NCBI RefSeq assembly: GCF_000001735.4 | Contig: NC_003074.8 | Location: 3,038,101-3,102,100, forward strand | Length of the DNA stretch: 64,000 nt | Reading direction: 5' to 3' | Source: Arabidopsis thaliana | Lineage: Eukaryota; Streptophyta; Magnoliopsida; Brassicales; Brassicaceae | In this document: positions 25,713 to 38,773 of the stretch, one piece after another | Layout: the number at the start of each line of letters is the position of its first letter | How positions within the stretch are numbered: the first letter of the stretch is position 1 | Translations under genes and position numbers: made by a program | Notes under the pieces: generated by a model | What the model was told of the DNA's origin: nothing | What the model saw: only the letters and a program-made list of their open reading frames with translations | Databases searched by the model: none

Positions 25713-27237
25713 ATGGCGCAAAAACCACGAACGGTGATCTGCGTCGGAGACATCCATGGATACATATCAAAGCTCAATAACCTCTGGCTTAATCTCCAAT
25801 CTGCCATCGACCCATCAGATTTCAGCTCAGCTCTCGTCATATTCCTTGGCGATTACTGCGATCGTGGACCGGAGACTCGAAAAGTCATCGATTTCTTAAT
25901 CTCTCTGCCGGAGAAACATCCCGATCAAACTCATGTCTTTCTCGCCGGGAACCATGACTTTGCCTTCTCTGGGTTCTTAGGTTTGTTGCCTCGTCCTTCA
26001 GATGGATCTGATTTGAAGGATACGTGGAAGGAGTACTCAAAAAGTGAGGAGACAGAAGGATGGTATACAGGTGAAGGGTTCGAAGATATGCATCTTCAAG
26101 GTAGAAGATGGGCTGGTAAAATTAAGGCTACGTTCAATTCTGTGAAAGGGATGGCTTATAAAGGATCGATTTACGATGCTGGATCGACTTTTGAATCTTA
26201 TGGCGTTCCACATGGATCTTCTGGTAAATTTCTCAATCATTGTGTTTTGGGTTCTTCATAGGTTTTAATTTGTTATTACATTTGGTGGAAACTTGTAAGC
26301 TGGTTGAAGTTGTTTGTGAAATTTGGTTATTTAAGCTGCGATTGAATCTGTACACACTTCTATTCTCTCGTACAAGTCATTCTTGTGAATTTGGTGGTCA
26401 TGCAACGATTGGATCTGTTCACATTTCAATATAGAGCTACGTGGTTGGCTAAAGTTTGAATCTTTCTCGATTTGGAGTTTACATGTTCTCATGAGTCTCA
26501 TCTTTGTGCTGATGAAATGATGACATTTTAATACTTGTTTGTTATCTATTCCGTTGATAGATTTGATGAAGGCAGTACCTGAGAGTCACAAGAAGTTCTT
26601 GACCAATATGGTATGGGTTCATGAAGAGGTACGGGCTCTTTTCTCCTACCGTGCTACCCTGTGATGTTTGTAGGAATAGTAGTTTAGTGGTTACAAAACT
26701 CGAACTTTAGACTTACGGATTAATCTCTTGCAACCCCTTAGATGGTAACATCCATGCTAATTCCAACAAAGGAGCTATCATAAGTCCACTTGGTTATTCT
26801 GTTGCAGGACGATGTTTGTATAGAAACAGAGGAAGGGCTTAAGCATTGTAAGTTGATCGCCGTACATGCTGGTTTAGAGAAAGGGAATAACGTAGAAGAA
26901 CAACTGAAGCTTTTGAGAGCTAAAGACACTAGCATCTCAAAAATACAACATCTAAGTGGTAGGAAAAACGTTTGGGACATCCCACAGGTAAGGCATCGAA
27001 AGAATCAAACTTTGTGTTAAGATCTTCCTTAGTTTTTGAAATCTCTTTCTCTGAAACATTCTTCAGGAGCTGGATGATAAACATACTGTTGTTGTTAGCG
27101 GGCACCATGGAAAACTTCACATCGATGGTATGAGATTGATCATCGATGAAGGCGGTGGATTCCCGGATAAACCAGTGGCAGCAATTGTTCTTCCTTCCAA
27201 GAAGATTATCCGTGACACCGATAATTTGTCTAGTTAA
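25713..27237 (+). CDS. RLPH2: Rhizobiales-like phosphatase 2 (PPP-fold tyrosine phosphatase)
   Basis: Four exons (25713-26223, 26561-26628, 26808-26987, 27067-27237) join in phase to 309 codons plus stop. Metal and catalytic motifs are [26 protein letters not shown], the histidine in LIAVHAGLE, and [16 protein letters not shown]2 of Arabidopsis (At3g09970) is reported as a soluble PPP-family enzyme that prefers phosphotyrosine, unlike its Ser/Thr-specific relatives; this is established knowledge and cannot be deduced here. Exon lengths 2, 3 and 4 (68, 180, 171) are identical to the upstream copy, so the pair arose by tandem duplication of the whole gene. Confidence 0.94.
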
Positions 27238-30200
27238 GTTTTTCTCATCTACTATTGTACCAAAGTCAATTTTGATTTCAAAATAAATGTAGTAAGGTTT
27301 AGCACTAAATTGAATTTACTTTTCTTACAAAGAAAATAAATGGGCCTCTGAAAGAGTAAGCCCAGATTTTGGAAGCGGTCTAGTGGTGTAATGTAGCTCG
27401 AAATCTTTTGGGTTGTTCAAAAAAGCCCAAACAAAACATGCTATAATCCATTTTTAATCGAAATTATTTTTCCGCAATACTATTAGAAAAAACAAAAAAT
27501 GGGCCCAATAAAAAGGCAAAAAAGGACAGATAAGAAAAGGAGTTGTCAGAATGTGCAAACACATGCTTACTTAATTTTTAGTATAAAACAATGACAGCTG
27601 TTTACTTCGGTTGGTTCACGTGAATCGGATTTTGTATATGAACAAATTCCCAAGCCTAAGTAAGCGGATAACCAAAATTCGACTCGATTTGTTGATAAAC
27701 CATCAAGTTTTTTTCGACTAAACTAGTAACTTTTTCTAGGACAATGGTATTCTGATGTAACCCGAAAAAATTGCGACATCCAACTTGACAAAATTAAGAA
27801 CATCATTTTCTATGATTTTTATAAAAAATAAATATTGAAATTGTTTTGGTTAAATGTATGTAACGTGAAAGTTGGACAATTTTGCTGGATTATGTTATTT
27901 ATTTCAGTTAAAATATGGTTGTTGACGCAGAATCTAGTAGTTCAGCTGAAGGAATGTGTGTACATTATATATTAAATATGTGACAAAATAATTCGACACG
28001 AGATTTCCATAATTACGAGTTTCGACAATATTATGTACAGAGTTCTGTTGGTACAATACAACACCAAAGAATTTCCAGACAGCAATCTAGACTAGATCAC
28101 TTCTTTCTCTGGCAATTATTTGTTTATGTCAAAACAGATCATCTTTTTGACATTAATAGAAAGTTTCGTTCATTTGGGTCATTCAAGTAATCAAGTGTAC
28201 ATTGATTCTTAGGAGTGGATTTTAATTTTCGGTAAAAAGGTTTATGTAGTAACTCAATGTATATGATAAATAGTTTAATGTCAACAGTCGAAATTCCAAT
28301 CCTAGAAATACTCAACTTCGACAAAAAAAAAAATGGTAAGTGGCTAAGTGCACCAGTTCCCGGAAGTTAATCCAAAGAGTTAAATCATTATTTTTCGGCA
28401 CCAAAAAATATGCGCAGTATAGTAGATCCATGATATAGAGTTGTTGACCAACATATAAAGGTTATTTTTAAACATAGTATTATATATTGGAAATATTCAT
28501 CTGATCATCTCTATGATTAATTACCATCATCGTAATTAACGAAGAAACATAAACAAAGAAATGATATGTCTCATATGGACGAAGAAGAAAGATTGAAAGA
28601 ATGGGAAGTATCTTTGCATTTTGGCAGTTACGCTAATCCAACTGACATCCCCAAAGATTCTGGCCCCTACGAAACCATTGTTGTCGCTGTATGTATATAC
28701 ATTTGATTCCTTACAATATTCTAAGTACATAAATGTTATGGTAATAAATTGATGGGTCCTTTTAGTCAAAAATAATAATATTGCTTGGGCAGACTCTTGT
28801 TTAATAGGGAGTGTATACATTTAAGGTTCGAATGATCGCAGAACAATGGGAAACGTTTTCAACTTTTTATTTCTGAAATTTTTTGCGTCATAAAGTACAA
28901 AGATTCCGTAATAATTACCATTAACTATAATATATTCGTAATAAAATTATCTGGCATGGACATTGGAGAGGGAGACATACATACGACATATCATTGATTT
29001 AATGGAAAATATGAGGTTTGATGAGAGACAGCAAATCATTTTTCATGAGACCATTAAATCCTAAGTAAGTGCTGATGCTGGCAATTAGGTATAAAGTCGA
29101 TATCCTCTTCCTCAATCACGTTCATAATCATCACAATTAAGAGTTATATTATTAAGAGAATCAATAAAATTTTGTGCAAAATTTCTTAATAGAAAGTAAA
29201 GTTTAAACGGTGAAGCATGGAAGACGTATTCGATTGGTGGCAAACGCTTTCAACACACTATTCGATTTAAGTTTTGTTTCTTATTTGAACATTAAAAACT
29301 AACCATTTTGCGATCATTTAACTTACAAAAAATCTGGTTTAAGTTGTTAGATAAACACATCATCAGTTACACTTATTCCGTTGTAGATATTCAGAATGTT
29401 ACATAATTTTAATATAATTTACTTAGAAAACAAGGACAAGTTGGGATCCATAAAAGAATAATTAAAGAAAAAGTATGGGCTCCAAATGATAATCTGGTGC
29501 ACGCGATAACACAAACACCGGTTTAGTGGGTCCTTTGTGGCAGAGAAGCACACGTCGAGTAAGGAAGGATCACCCTCTTTCTATGTCTTTGATCGGCTCA
29601 ATCCCCACCGTACATTCTAATCTCTACGATTTGGCTTTGCTTCGAACAAGTTTATTCCTTAAGGAAGTTAACGGACCTTAGCTCAGTTTGATCACAAATA
29701 AAAAAAATTCAGGTCGAGCTCAATCAACCAAACCGTATAATACTAACTCACACTTGAAATCTGTTTTTGATTATTAGACTACATACAAGACATTAGAGAC
29801 TTGTAAAACAATATATTGGTTTTATGTCGATTAGTAGGTAATCTATCTTTCTAACCCTAGCTAATTAAAACAACAAAACCTTAGCTTGCCAAAGCTCATC
29901 CATTAATTGAAAAAAGATCTACTAAGTAAGTATAGTTTTGTATATACTAATTTGTGGGACAAACAAAATTTCAAAATGGCTAATGAGGACAAGATTTATA
30001 CCCCACCATTAAAACAATGTGACTAGTTATACATCGAGTTGATATGATGGCTAGCTTAGAGGAATAATTTATAGTATACTACATTGAAATAAAAGTAAAT
30101 TCCATTAAGAGAGAAAAGGAAAAAAAAAAAGTGAAGAAAAAAAAGAAATATTCTTGCTTCGAAGGCCCGTAGTTGAAGCCGTTGGCTGAGTGGGCTACTG

Positions 30201-31186
30201 CTCTTTACCTTCGTTTTTACGTTTCTCCTCTCTCTTTTTTCTATTGATAACTTTCTTTTATCGAAAGAGAATAACAAATTCATTAGCAAAACGCTTACTT
30301 GAGTACCTCTAAATTTACCAAAGTAAATTAAGTTTGACCACTTTTATCGGATACACGTCGAAAAACCTATAAGATTTACCTCTCTTATTATTATTTTTCT
30401 GTTGGATCACAATTAGTATAATACTTTAAAATTTATACTAGTAAAGAATATTGGGATATATATTCTCATAGTATATTTATTATTAGAAGATCATTTTATT
30501 ATTCTCATTTTCTCAATTTTCTTCAATATAAGTTATATAACCGTGGACCATAGTTTCTTTCTTTGTCAACAATTATGTAATGTGGTTCTAATAAATGAAA
30601 AATAACTCAATAGTGTGTATGCTCAGCAATGGAATACCTAATTCAAGTCATTAAAGAGAGAGAAAAAAAAATCACGACGATTGGTAAATGTTAATGGACC
30701 AATGGAAAACCAGAATTAAATTACCGGTTAAGTTTGGTTCGGAATTGACGGTTTAGACGGGACAGCTGAGTTGTTAACGAGCTGTCACCGGATTCTACGG
30801 GTCACCCGTTTTGCTTCCTTCATCAGATAATAAAAAGATCCAACGGTTACAATAATCAGATTCTCTTCCCTTTATTCCTACTTTTTATTTTTGATTTTTT
30901 CTTTAAAACCCTCACTGTATCTTTTTATCGGTTGTTGGTGGCAGTTAGGTAATTTCACCTAATAACCTTTTTTTTTTTGCCTGTTATCTCTTTTTAATAT
31001 ACGTTTCAATATATTTTAATTATTATTAAAAAGTTCCCGTTATACGAATAAAATAGCATTTAATATATTTTTGTTTCTGGAAAATGTGTAATTATCTTTA
31101 TATAAATGTTCATATCAGAGCACTATTTCTGGGTTTCAAAAAGAAAGCTCAGTTAGCTATTTTCTCTACCACAGAAGAATCTAGAC

Positions 31187-31219
<33 letters not shown>

Positions 31220-31257
31220 AGTAACGAGAGAGTCAAAGAGAGGAGATTTCAGTGAAG
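27238..31257. other. Four-kilobase spacer with one orphan exon-like stretch
   Basis: AT-rich and mostly empty. The exception is 28566-28688 (separate entry). The right end is the promoter of ACIP1, with TATA-like TATATAAA near 31096-31103 and a (GA)n run in the leader (about 31190-31216). Confidence 0.5.
28566..28688 (+). pseudogene. Orphan coding-looking exon, parent not recognised
   Basis: An ATG at 28566 opens 41 codons of non-repetitive protein (MSHMDEEERLKEWEVSLHF, then GSYANPTDIPKDSGPYETIV and VA) ending exactly at a GTATGT donor-like site. The composition is unlike the surrounding AT-rich DNA. No following exon with matching phase was found before ACIP1. It could be the first exon of a small unannotated gene or a fragment left by duplication. 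I do not recognise the family. Confidence 0.4.
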
Positions 31258-33045
31258 ATGAAGGAGATGCAGGCAATAGAGACGTCGCAGCCGACGACGG
31301 TGGCTCCGGCGGTGCATAGCCGACAATTGGGAGCTCAGTTGTCGGGAAGTATGAGTTTCAGCAGCCAAATGTCGAAGGAAGATGAGGAGATGTCTAGAAC
31401 TGCGTTATCTGCGTTTAGAGCGAAAGAAGAAGAGATCGAGAAGAAGAAGATGGAGATTAGGGAAAGGGTTCAAGCTCAGCTTGGTCGTGTCGAAGAAGAG
31501 ACTAAGCGTCTTGCTTTGATCCGTGAGGTATGTATCTATATTGGTTATTTCATATATAAAAAAAAGATTGTTTTTTTTTTGGAGAATTGTGCTTCAATTT
31601 TGGTTTTTGTTATGGAAATTTTTTGGATTGGGATGTGAAATTGAACATTTGGGGTTTTTATATTGTATAGAATGTGGATTTAATTCATGTTTAAGGGGAA
31701 ATTGTAGGACCCAACTGTTGGAAATTTCAAGATCTGACAATTGCATTGAACAAATTCTTTTATAATTTTCCTTTGGTTTTTGTGTGGTTTATGCCATTTG
31801 GGGAGAAAATTTTGGGGCTTTTGTGTTTGTTTTAGGATTTTAAATGATCAATAGCAAGTAAACCTGGATTTGCTAAAAATAAGCTATTTGGATTAAGTTT
31901 TTTGTGAAAAGAACCATTTGCTTCTTCTGGGTGATGTTAAAGTTTATGAATCTGGTCTTAGTCTCTGGTTTTAGTACTTTTTCCCCTCAATTTATGGGCA
32001 GAACAGTGAAAGTTTCTACATTTATAGCACTACTTGATAGAGATTAGCTCTGTGGATCAAAGCTCTTTCCTTTCTATGAAAAGAACAATTTGCTTTTCCT
32101 GGGTGATGTTATGTTGATGACTAAGAAGCTCAGTGGTTAAACTGCATTTCAGGAACTTGAAGGATTAGCTGATCCCATGAGGAAAGAAGTTGCTATGGTT
32201 AGGAAGAAGATTGATTCTGTCAACAAAGAATTAAAGCCATTGGGCCATACAGTTCAGAAAAAGGTAAGGCTAAAACATAATCAAATCCATTGACCTGTGT
32301 TTAAAATATGTTTTGTTGAGGATTCAGATGCTAAGCTGGTTTATTTACGCAACTTGCAGGAACGAGAGTACAAAGAAGCTCTTGAAGCATTCAACGAAAA
32401 GAACAGGGAGAAGGTGCAGCTAATCACCAGGCTAATGGAGGTTAGTCAACAAATGCTCAAGTCTCTTTTCGTTGAGTTTGAATGATTGAGTTAACTGGTC
32501 TAGTTATTGTACTGCTTCTCTCTGATTTTTGGTTGTGTTGTCCTTTATTTTTTCACATTACCCTTGCTTGTGTGGATAAACACATTAAGCTAATTATTGT
32601 CTTGTAGCTCTGTTCTGAGAGACATGCATCAAACACCGATAGTTTTAGGCATATTTGTGATCTTGCGGATTCAGTGTTTAGTAGATTTTGATGTTGAGTT
32701 CTTGGACCGGTCTGTGTGTTTGCTTAAAGCTATGTGTGAGTCATCTCCATAGTTAGCGGAATCAGTTCCTTCAAACTCTATCTAAGTGTCTTCTTTTTGT
32801 ATGAGTTACATCGATCGTTCTTGCCATTTTCTAACATAATTTGTCTGTAAACTGAACATATTCATCAAACCAGTCCACTCTGATCTGTGTCGAATATATT
32901 CATTTTGTTATGTGTTCTTAACTTGAATTGCGTTCTTGACTTAACGGTTTCCGATTCGAATGATTCGCAGTTGGTGGGAGAAAGCGAAAAGATGAGAATG
33001 AAGAAGCTGGAAGAGCTAAGCAAGAACATAGATTCTATACACTGA
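31258..33045 (+). CDS. ACIP1: DUF662 coiled-coil protein ACIP1 (microtubule-associated immunity factor)
   Basis: Four exons (31258-31527, 32153-32263, 32360-32440, 32971-33045) join in phase, all at codon boundaries, to 178 codons plus stop. From about residue 45 the protein is a charged heptad-rich coiled coil (SRTALSAFRAKEEEIEKKKM..., RVEEETKRLALIREELEGL..., MRMKKLEELSKNIDSIH). The N-terminus is Ser/Thr/Gln-rich. Length and sequence fit the DUF662 family. In Arabidopsis the At3g09980 product is reported to associate with microtubules and to be acetylated by the Pseudomonas effector HopZ1a, acting in antibacterial immunity. The ATG at 31258 follows a (GA)n-rich leader; a GTG codon two codons upstream is not a plausible start. 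Confidence 0.9.
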
Positions 33046-34561
33046 CTTTGAATCCAAGACAGTACAAGAACTTCTTGGGCCAGAGATCATTCTCTGAGTG
33101 TTTTAACTCTACGTTTAGGTTTGGTGGTGGTGAATGTAATTTATATTTTATAATCGTCGTGTGTTATATTACTACTACAATTATTATCTTTGTTAGGGGT
33201 TCTTGGAGAATTTATAAGTGTAATGTGGTTTTTTTAGGAAGTAACTTCAAAAAATACTCATCAAGACAGGTTTGTAACTAAACGCTTCTTCTTCTTTTCT
33301 CTGAACTATCTTTCTCTCTTTATTGTCCTTTCAATTGATTTTTTACTTATCTCTCTTTAAAACTATTGTTCTGACATTTGTAGCATAATGTACAAAATGT
33401 TAGGTATTAAGAAAAGTGGAAATTTGTTTATATCATGTGCGCTGGGAAAGCTATAAAGATTAATAGAACATTGTGTAACTTGTGCGATCGATCGGTAGGT
33501 TAAGTTAAAAAAGATGGCATCACGAGATCAGATGTGATCTATATGTCGACCTTTTCCGAATTTGGTTTTATTCCAAAATGACCGTTAGAGAAAAATGATT
33601 GTTTCATGAGGAAGGAAATTCATAAAAATAATATCCAGAAGGCAAACCTTTATTTGTTTATCATTAAATATGTCCTCAACATTTTGACATGTAACCATTT
33701 ATCTGATATTAATATCAAATATAAATCATATGATTAATGAGAAAATTATATAAACCATACTATAATTATAAACCAGACGTTTTGTTCATTATTTGATGGA
33801 GGGTGCAATAATAAGACATTAATGATCAAATAATCAATGATGATGTGGCTATTGCAATGGGAGACATAGATATCATCGTAAAAGAAACAAAAAAAATTCC
33901 TTTATTGTTTTGTGCAGCCTTTATTTTCATTTGATTAGCATCTCCTGATATAATGATTATTCATGTGGCATAAAATTCCAAATCCACTCCAAATATGTAT
34001 CCCATGTTTTATGGTATTATATATTATTATTATTTGTTTTTTTAATTTTTTTGAGACTTGTAAACAAAATTTGATTATATATTTTAAAATCGCATGCTTA
34101 AATTAAAGACTCATGTTGCTTTGATGAGGTATGCAACATCACTCACTCTTTATCATCATCGTCCACCACATTTTTTCTAAGAATAATATAGTAGACTATA
34201 TAGTATTAATACTACAATTTGTCTTAATAATATTTTTTGTAGTATTAATACTACAAGTTGAAAAATAATTTTTTTTTAATACTACTAGCTGTTTCTATTA
34301 AGAAAAACACTTTTGCTTCTCTCTTATGGAATGCGGAATAGACATATGTTAGCTCATGAAATATGTGAAATTTAAAAACGTTGATATAAGACGGAGTTGT
34401 ACTAAAAAGATGACTTATCAAAAGATAATGTCAAGATGGACTTTATTGAAAGAGACAAATGTCTTACATGATTAAAATGAAAGGTGCATATTTTGGTCTC
34501 TACTTATCTTTCGAGATCTTTAGAAGTTACATTTATCTGGTCAAACAATAGGCAACACTAC
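33046..34561. other. Convergent spacer
   Basis: The 3' flanks of ACIP1 (plus) and ENT2 (minus). A/T-rich, with no recognised gene. Confidence 0.5.
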
Positions 34562-37042
34562 TTACCAATCTTTACCAACTAACCAAAGCCAATCACAAGC
34601 GACTCCTGCAAACATCCCTCCACAAATATATAACACCAACAAGTTTCCTAGTGCATTTTGCTCCGGTGCCTAAAACCAGTTTTCATCATTTCTAAACTAA
34701 TATCGTCTTCACGAAAAAGTTAAAATAAATAAATAAAGGGAGAATTTGAAATACCAATAAATCATATGGGGCTGATGTTATGACACAAACAGTCAAATAT
34801 CCATTGCTTAATCCCAAAACGGACATCAAGAAAATCATCCAGCCTTGGCTTCCATATATGCCTGTGATGTTGAAAGCTGGAATCAACAAGAGACGTCCCA
34901 ATGACGTTATCAAGAGACATTTCCTCGACTTCATCTTCAACTTCTTGACCATGGGAACGTATCTCCCAACCAAATCCGACACGTTGAACACTGCTATCAA
35001 CACTAGTGCATACCTGTTTTAAACCGTTTTTTCTTAGCTATCAATTTTCCAAAAATAGTCATGAGTAAATTAGCATTTTGGTCTTACCAGTCGCCTAAAC
35101 TGTATTTTCCCGTATCCTCCGATAGAAATCCAGGGAAAATGCTAAACGTCAGTAGATACACTAAGAACAAGGTAACCGCAAGATCTGAGTACAGTAACAT
35201 CAAGTCTCCTTTGTTTAGCCGATGATCATATCTTAAGGCTTCCTCGTCCTGCATTCAAATATAGGTGTTTTAACCATCATACGTAAGAAAATCCAGTTTA
35301 GTTCTACTAAATGTAGGGATGAGACAATCCGGTTTACGATTAAGTTTCTTTTCATTTTTTGGTTTGAAATTTTGAATAACCATATAAACTTAGAAACTGA
35401 AACTAAATAAAGTTATTTGACAAAAAAAAAAAGAGAACCAAATATTTTTTTTGATTTTGTTTGGTTTGGTTCGATTTAGTTTCAGTTTAAAAAGACAACT
35501 AATTAAAATATAAATAAAATGATGATTTAATTACTATTGTAGTTAAACTAATAAACTTATAAATAAATTCTGGTGTTGGTTTAAACATTTTGGTTCTTTC
35601 GATTAAGGTTTTTCATCCACCCATAATTTGACAATGATGTACCTGGGTTATTGGTTGCACTTGGATGCCTCCAGCTGCAAGGTCGGCCCATACAGTTCGC
35701 GATCCTTGAATGATAGCCTTTGCGCGATAGTACTTCACGACCGGTATCCTGGGAAATACATATGCATATAACAGAACGCAAACCAACTCGAACGACGCAG
35801 ACATGGCAAAGAATAAAGCTGCAAATTAAATATTGGCAAAAAAATGTTATAACTAGATGATTTTAAAGGTCAAAATTGAAATAATGAACTTGTATTTTAA
35901 AAGAATATAGGTATAAAAACGTACTAGCTCCTTTGCGAAGGCCATCCCTTGAGTTTTTGAATGCTGCTTTTATGACCAGCCTCAGTCCAGAGGTTAATGC
36001 TCCTGAAGCAGCTAAGCCAGCTAGAAACGACTAATATTGATGGCCAAAAGATTAACAAAAGTTATAATACTAGCATTTTGAGCCAATAAAATCACATATT
36101 AAACAAATAAAATGTTTTCATAAATATATTTGTAAAGTGCAAATGTATAACTCCAAAACAAAAAGAAATTACGTTTACCATAAACAAAATAAATTTTGTC
36201 TAAAATACTAAAAATTGATTTTGTGTTTTTTTTCTACAAATTGATTAACAATTGGGACTGTTGTTACCTGAAGAAACTCGGGTGTCATCATAGAAAGATC
36301 TCCGATCATTCCACCATAAACATGTGCATCCGCTAGACCAAACGCCGCACTAATGACACATACTCCAATGAAAGAGCCAATCCCTCCTCTCCCCGAAGTA
36401 GCTAAATTTAACTGCCTCATAGCAATTTTTTAGATAAACTAGTATCAGCAAGAATATCATAATGTCAAAATTGTAAACCAATAAGCTTATGATTGTAGTG
36501 AAAAATCCAAGAAAAAAAATAAAGACATTGAAAGAGTATGTAACTCACCACTAGGACAGCAAGAGAACCAAGGGAAAAAAGACTATATCCAAACAAATTT
36601 CGACGTCTGGTATTGAGTCTTGCCTCTTTGTGAACAAGAACACTAAGTGCTCCAATAGAAAATGACTGATAAATTATGGTAAGGATTCTCGATGGATGAT
36701 ACCACTAGGAAGTTAAAAACAAACAATCAAGACGAGGTAAGTGACAAGTTGATTATAGGCAGAAAGGCAACATATGTATTTTCATAAAAGCAAAAACGTT
36801 TTGGCCTTACGGGGAACAAATAAGCGTAATAATCCACAATTGTGAGCATACTGTTCCATGCTAAAAGGCATCCAACGCCAAGAAGCCAACAAACAGCAAG
36901 AGCATAGTTTTTCCCCTGGAGAATAATTAACCAAAGGTTTTGAGACAATTTCAAGATAGAATTGTATTTCGTAGTGAAAATCAAAAGATGGATATATGTA
37001 AACCTTAGGATTGGTCGTCACAGCTAGAATGCTAGTATCCAT
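34562..37042 (-). CDS. ENT2: Equilibrative nucleoside transporter 2
   Basis: A plasma-membrane or endomembrane nucleoside transporter of the SLC29/ENT family. Nine exons (37004-37042, 36811-36915, 36549-36704, 36268-36411, 35925-36030, 35643-35818, 35088-35248, 34755-35013, 34562-34669) join in phase to 417 codons plus stop. Hydrophobic segments alternate with short loops, as expected for about eleven transmembrane helices. Family signatures include LLGVGCLLAWNSMLTIVDYY in helix 1, FGLADAHVYGGMIGDLSMM, GLAASGALTSGLRLVIKAAF, FNVSDLVGRYVP and GNLLVLYICGGMFAG near the C-terminus. The first exon encodes only 13 residues before the membrane domain. The ENT2 name follows from the match to At3g09990. 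Confidence 0.94.
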
Positions 37043-38773
37043 CTCTCAAGACTGTCGAAAGGGAGCAAACACAAAGCAAAGTTAAAGGTACTAGTGTATT
37101 AGAGTGTGCTAGACATAAGCTTGCTTGAAGCTACTAAATGGGAAACCATATAAAGAAAATCTCAAGATATGCATCAAAATTAGGCAAAGAATCCAGAGTA
37201 AACCTATCCTAATCGGTTCGGCTACAAAACACGCTTATCGGCTAAAAATGTAATCCTACTTGGTTACTATGAAATGTGTGTATTGGCTAATTAGCTCGGC
37301 GCTTCAGCTAAAATGTTATCCATTCAACTTAATTAGGTAAAAAATCCTTATGCTAATCATGATTGGTCCACTACAAAACATGTCCTATATATATGCTAAT
37401 TAGCTTTGGGCTTCCCTCTGAGTGTTTCCAGGGTGCGCTTGTACCCAATAAGTTTGTACACCTCGATATTAGTTGGGCTTCGGTCCAAATTATCCGAGTT
37501 ATATATATTAAAGAAATCTTAATTAAGAATTTATTTTTCTTTATAACAAGAAACTTAGAGAATCTTCTACTTTTAGAAGCTACAACCTAAACTGCAAAAA
37601 CAAATACACATATTTTCATCCTAAAGGCGCGTCAAACAAAATGACGATGTTGGTTGCCTAATTAGAGAGAATTAAAAATCACAAAACGCGCGTTGTGGTT
37701 CTTGAACGTCAAATATGAAACAATGTTTGTTTTGTGAATGCTTACGCAGCATCTTGAGTCTTGACCAAGCATTTCCGTTCATCGAGCGTCTTGTTTGTAT
37801 GGTCTCTAAATTTTGGAGTCTTGAGCTTTTGGATTCTCCTCGTCTTCTTTGTCATGTACTCCTTCCCTCTATCACACCGCTACTTCTAAACGTAACATTA
37901 TTATAATTATGTGTAGTAGGATGTGATTTGCGAATCAAAACAGACATATACAGAAAGAGAAACAAGTAAACTTATTATTTTCTTAATATGGTAACCTTCA
38001 CGTTTAAAGATGATCAAATAGACGCGGTGAAAGTGTTTTGGTCACTATGGATAATCAAGTACGTCATCAAACTTTTGATGTCCATAACATTTTCCATATA
38101 CATTAATTACCAGTCTTATAAACTATAAGGTAAATGTGGAAGTAGTATTGGCGTAAATTGTAAGAAAAATAAATAAACAAATTGCCAAATTTTGAGATTA
38201 AAAAAAACATATATTACAACTATTTTTTTTAAAAATCACTTTATAGTCAAATGTAAACATTGATAACATTTTGTCATATATTGTATGGTGCGTTTTACTA
38301 CTGCATCATTAAAACCAGTTTGCAAATATATGTTCTGAGGTAATCTCAAACTCAACTAAGAAAACATAGTCAAAGTAAATATTCATCAGTACAGCCCTTT
38401 TTTGTTTTTTACTGTGAATATATATAGTTCAAGAAAATATGTTATCTACACATACCCCAGAAGATTTAAGAGTTTATATAATACAGTCATGCATGGGACC
38501 ATCGTCACTGTAGCTTAAATTCAACTTTCCTTTTACATTGACGACACGATCCGCCTCTATCGCTCTCTCACTCGATCCCTCTATTCAACCTTTTCTATTG
38601 TTTTGGTTTTGTTAATTAAATTATTTAGTATTTATTTCTATTTTTCTAGTAGTATAAAGTATAAACCTTCTATCGTTGGAAATCAAAAACGCTCGAACAT
38701 TTGCTTTGGTTTTTCAATATTTTGGCCTCACACTCTCTGACTTGAACTCTTCTCTTCTACCGAATCAAACCAA
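37043..38773. other. Divergent promoter region of ENT2 and EDA31
   Basis: AT-rich, with no supported gene. It holds both promoters. A repeated phrase about GGCTA/CGGCTA and TTGGTTACTA around 37200-37320 looks like decayed repeats but I cannot name it. Confidence 0.45.
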
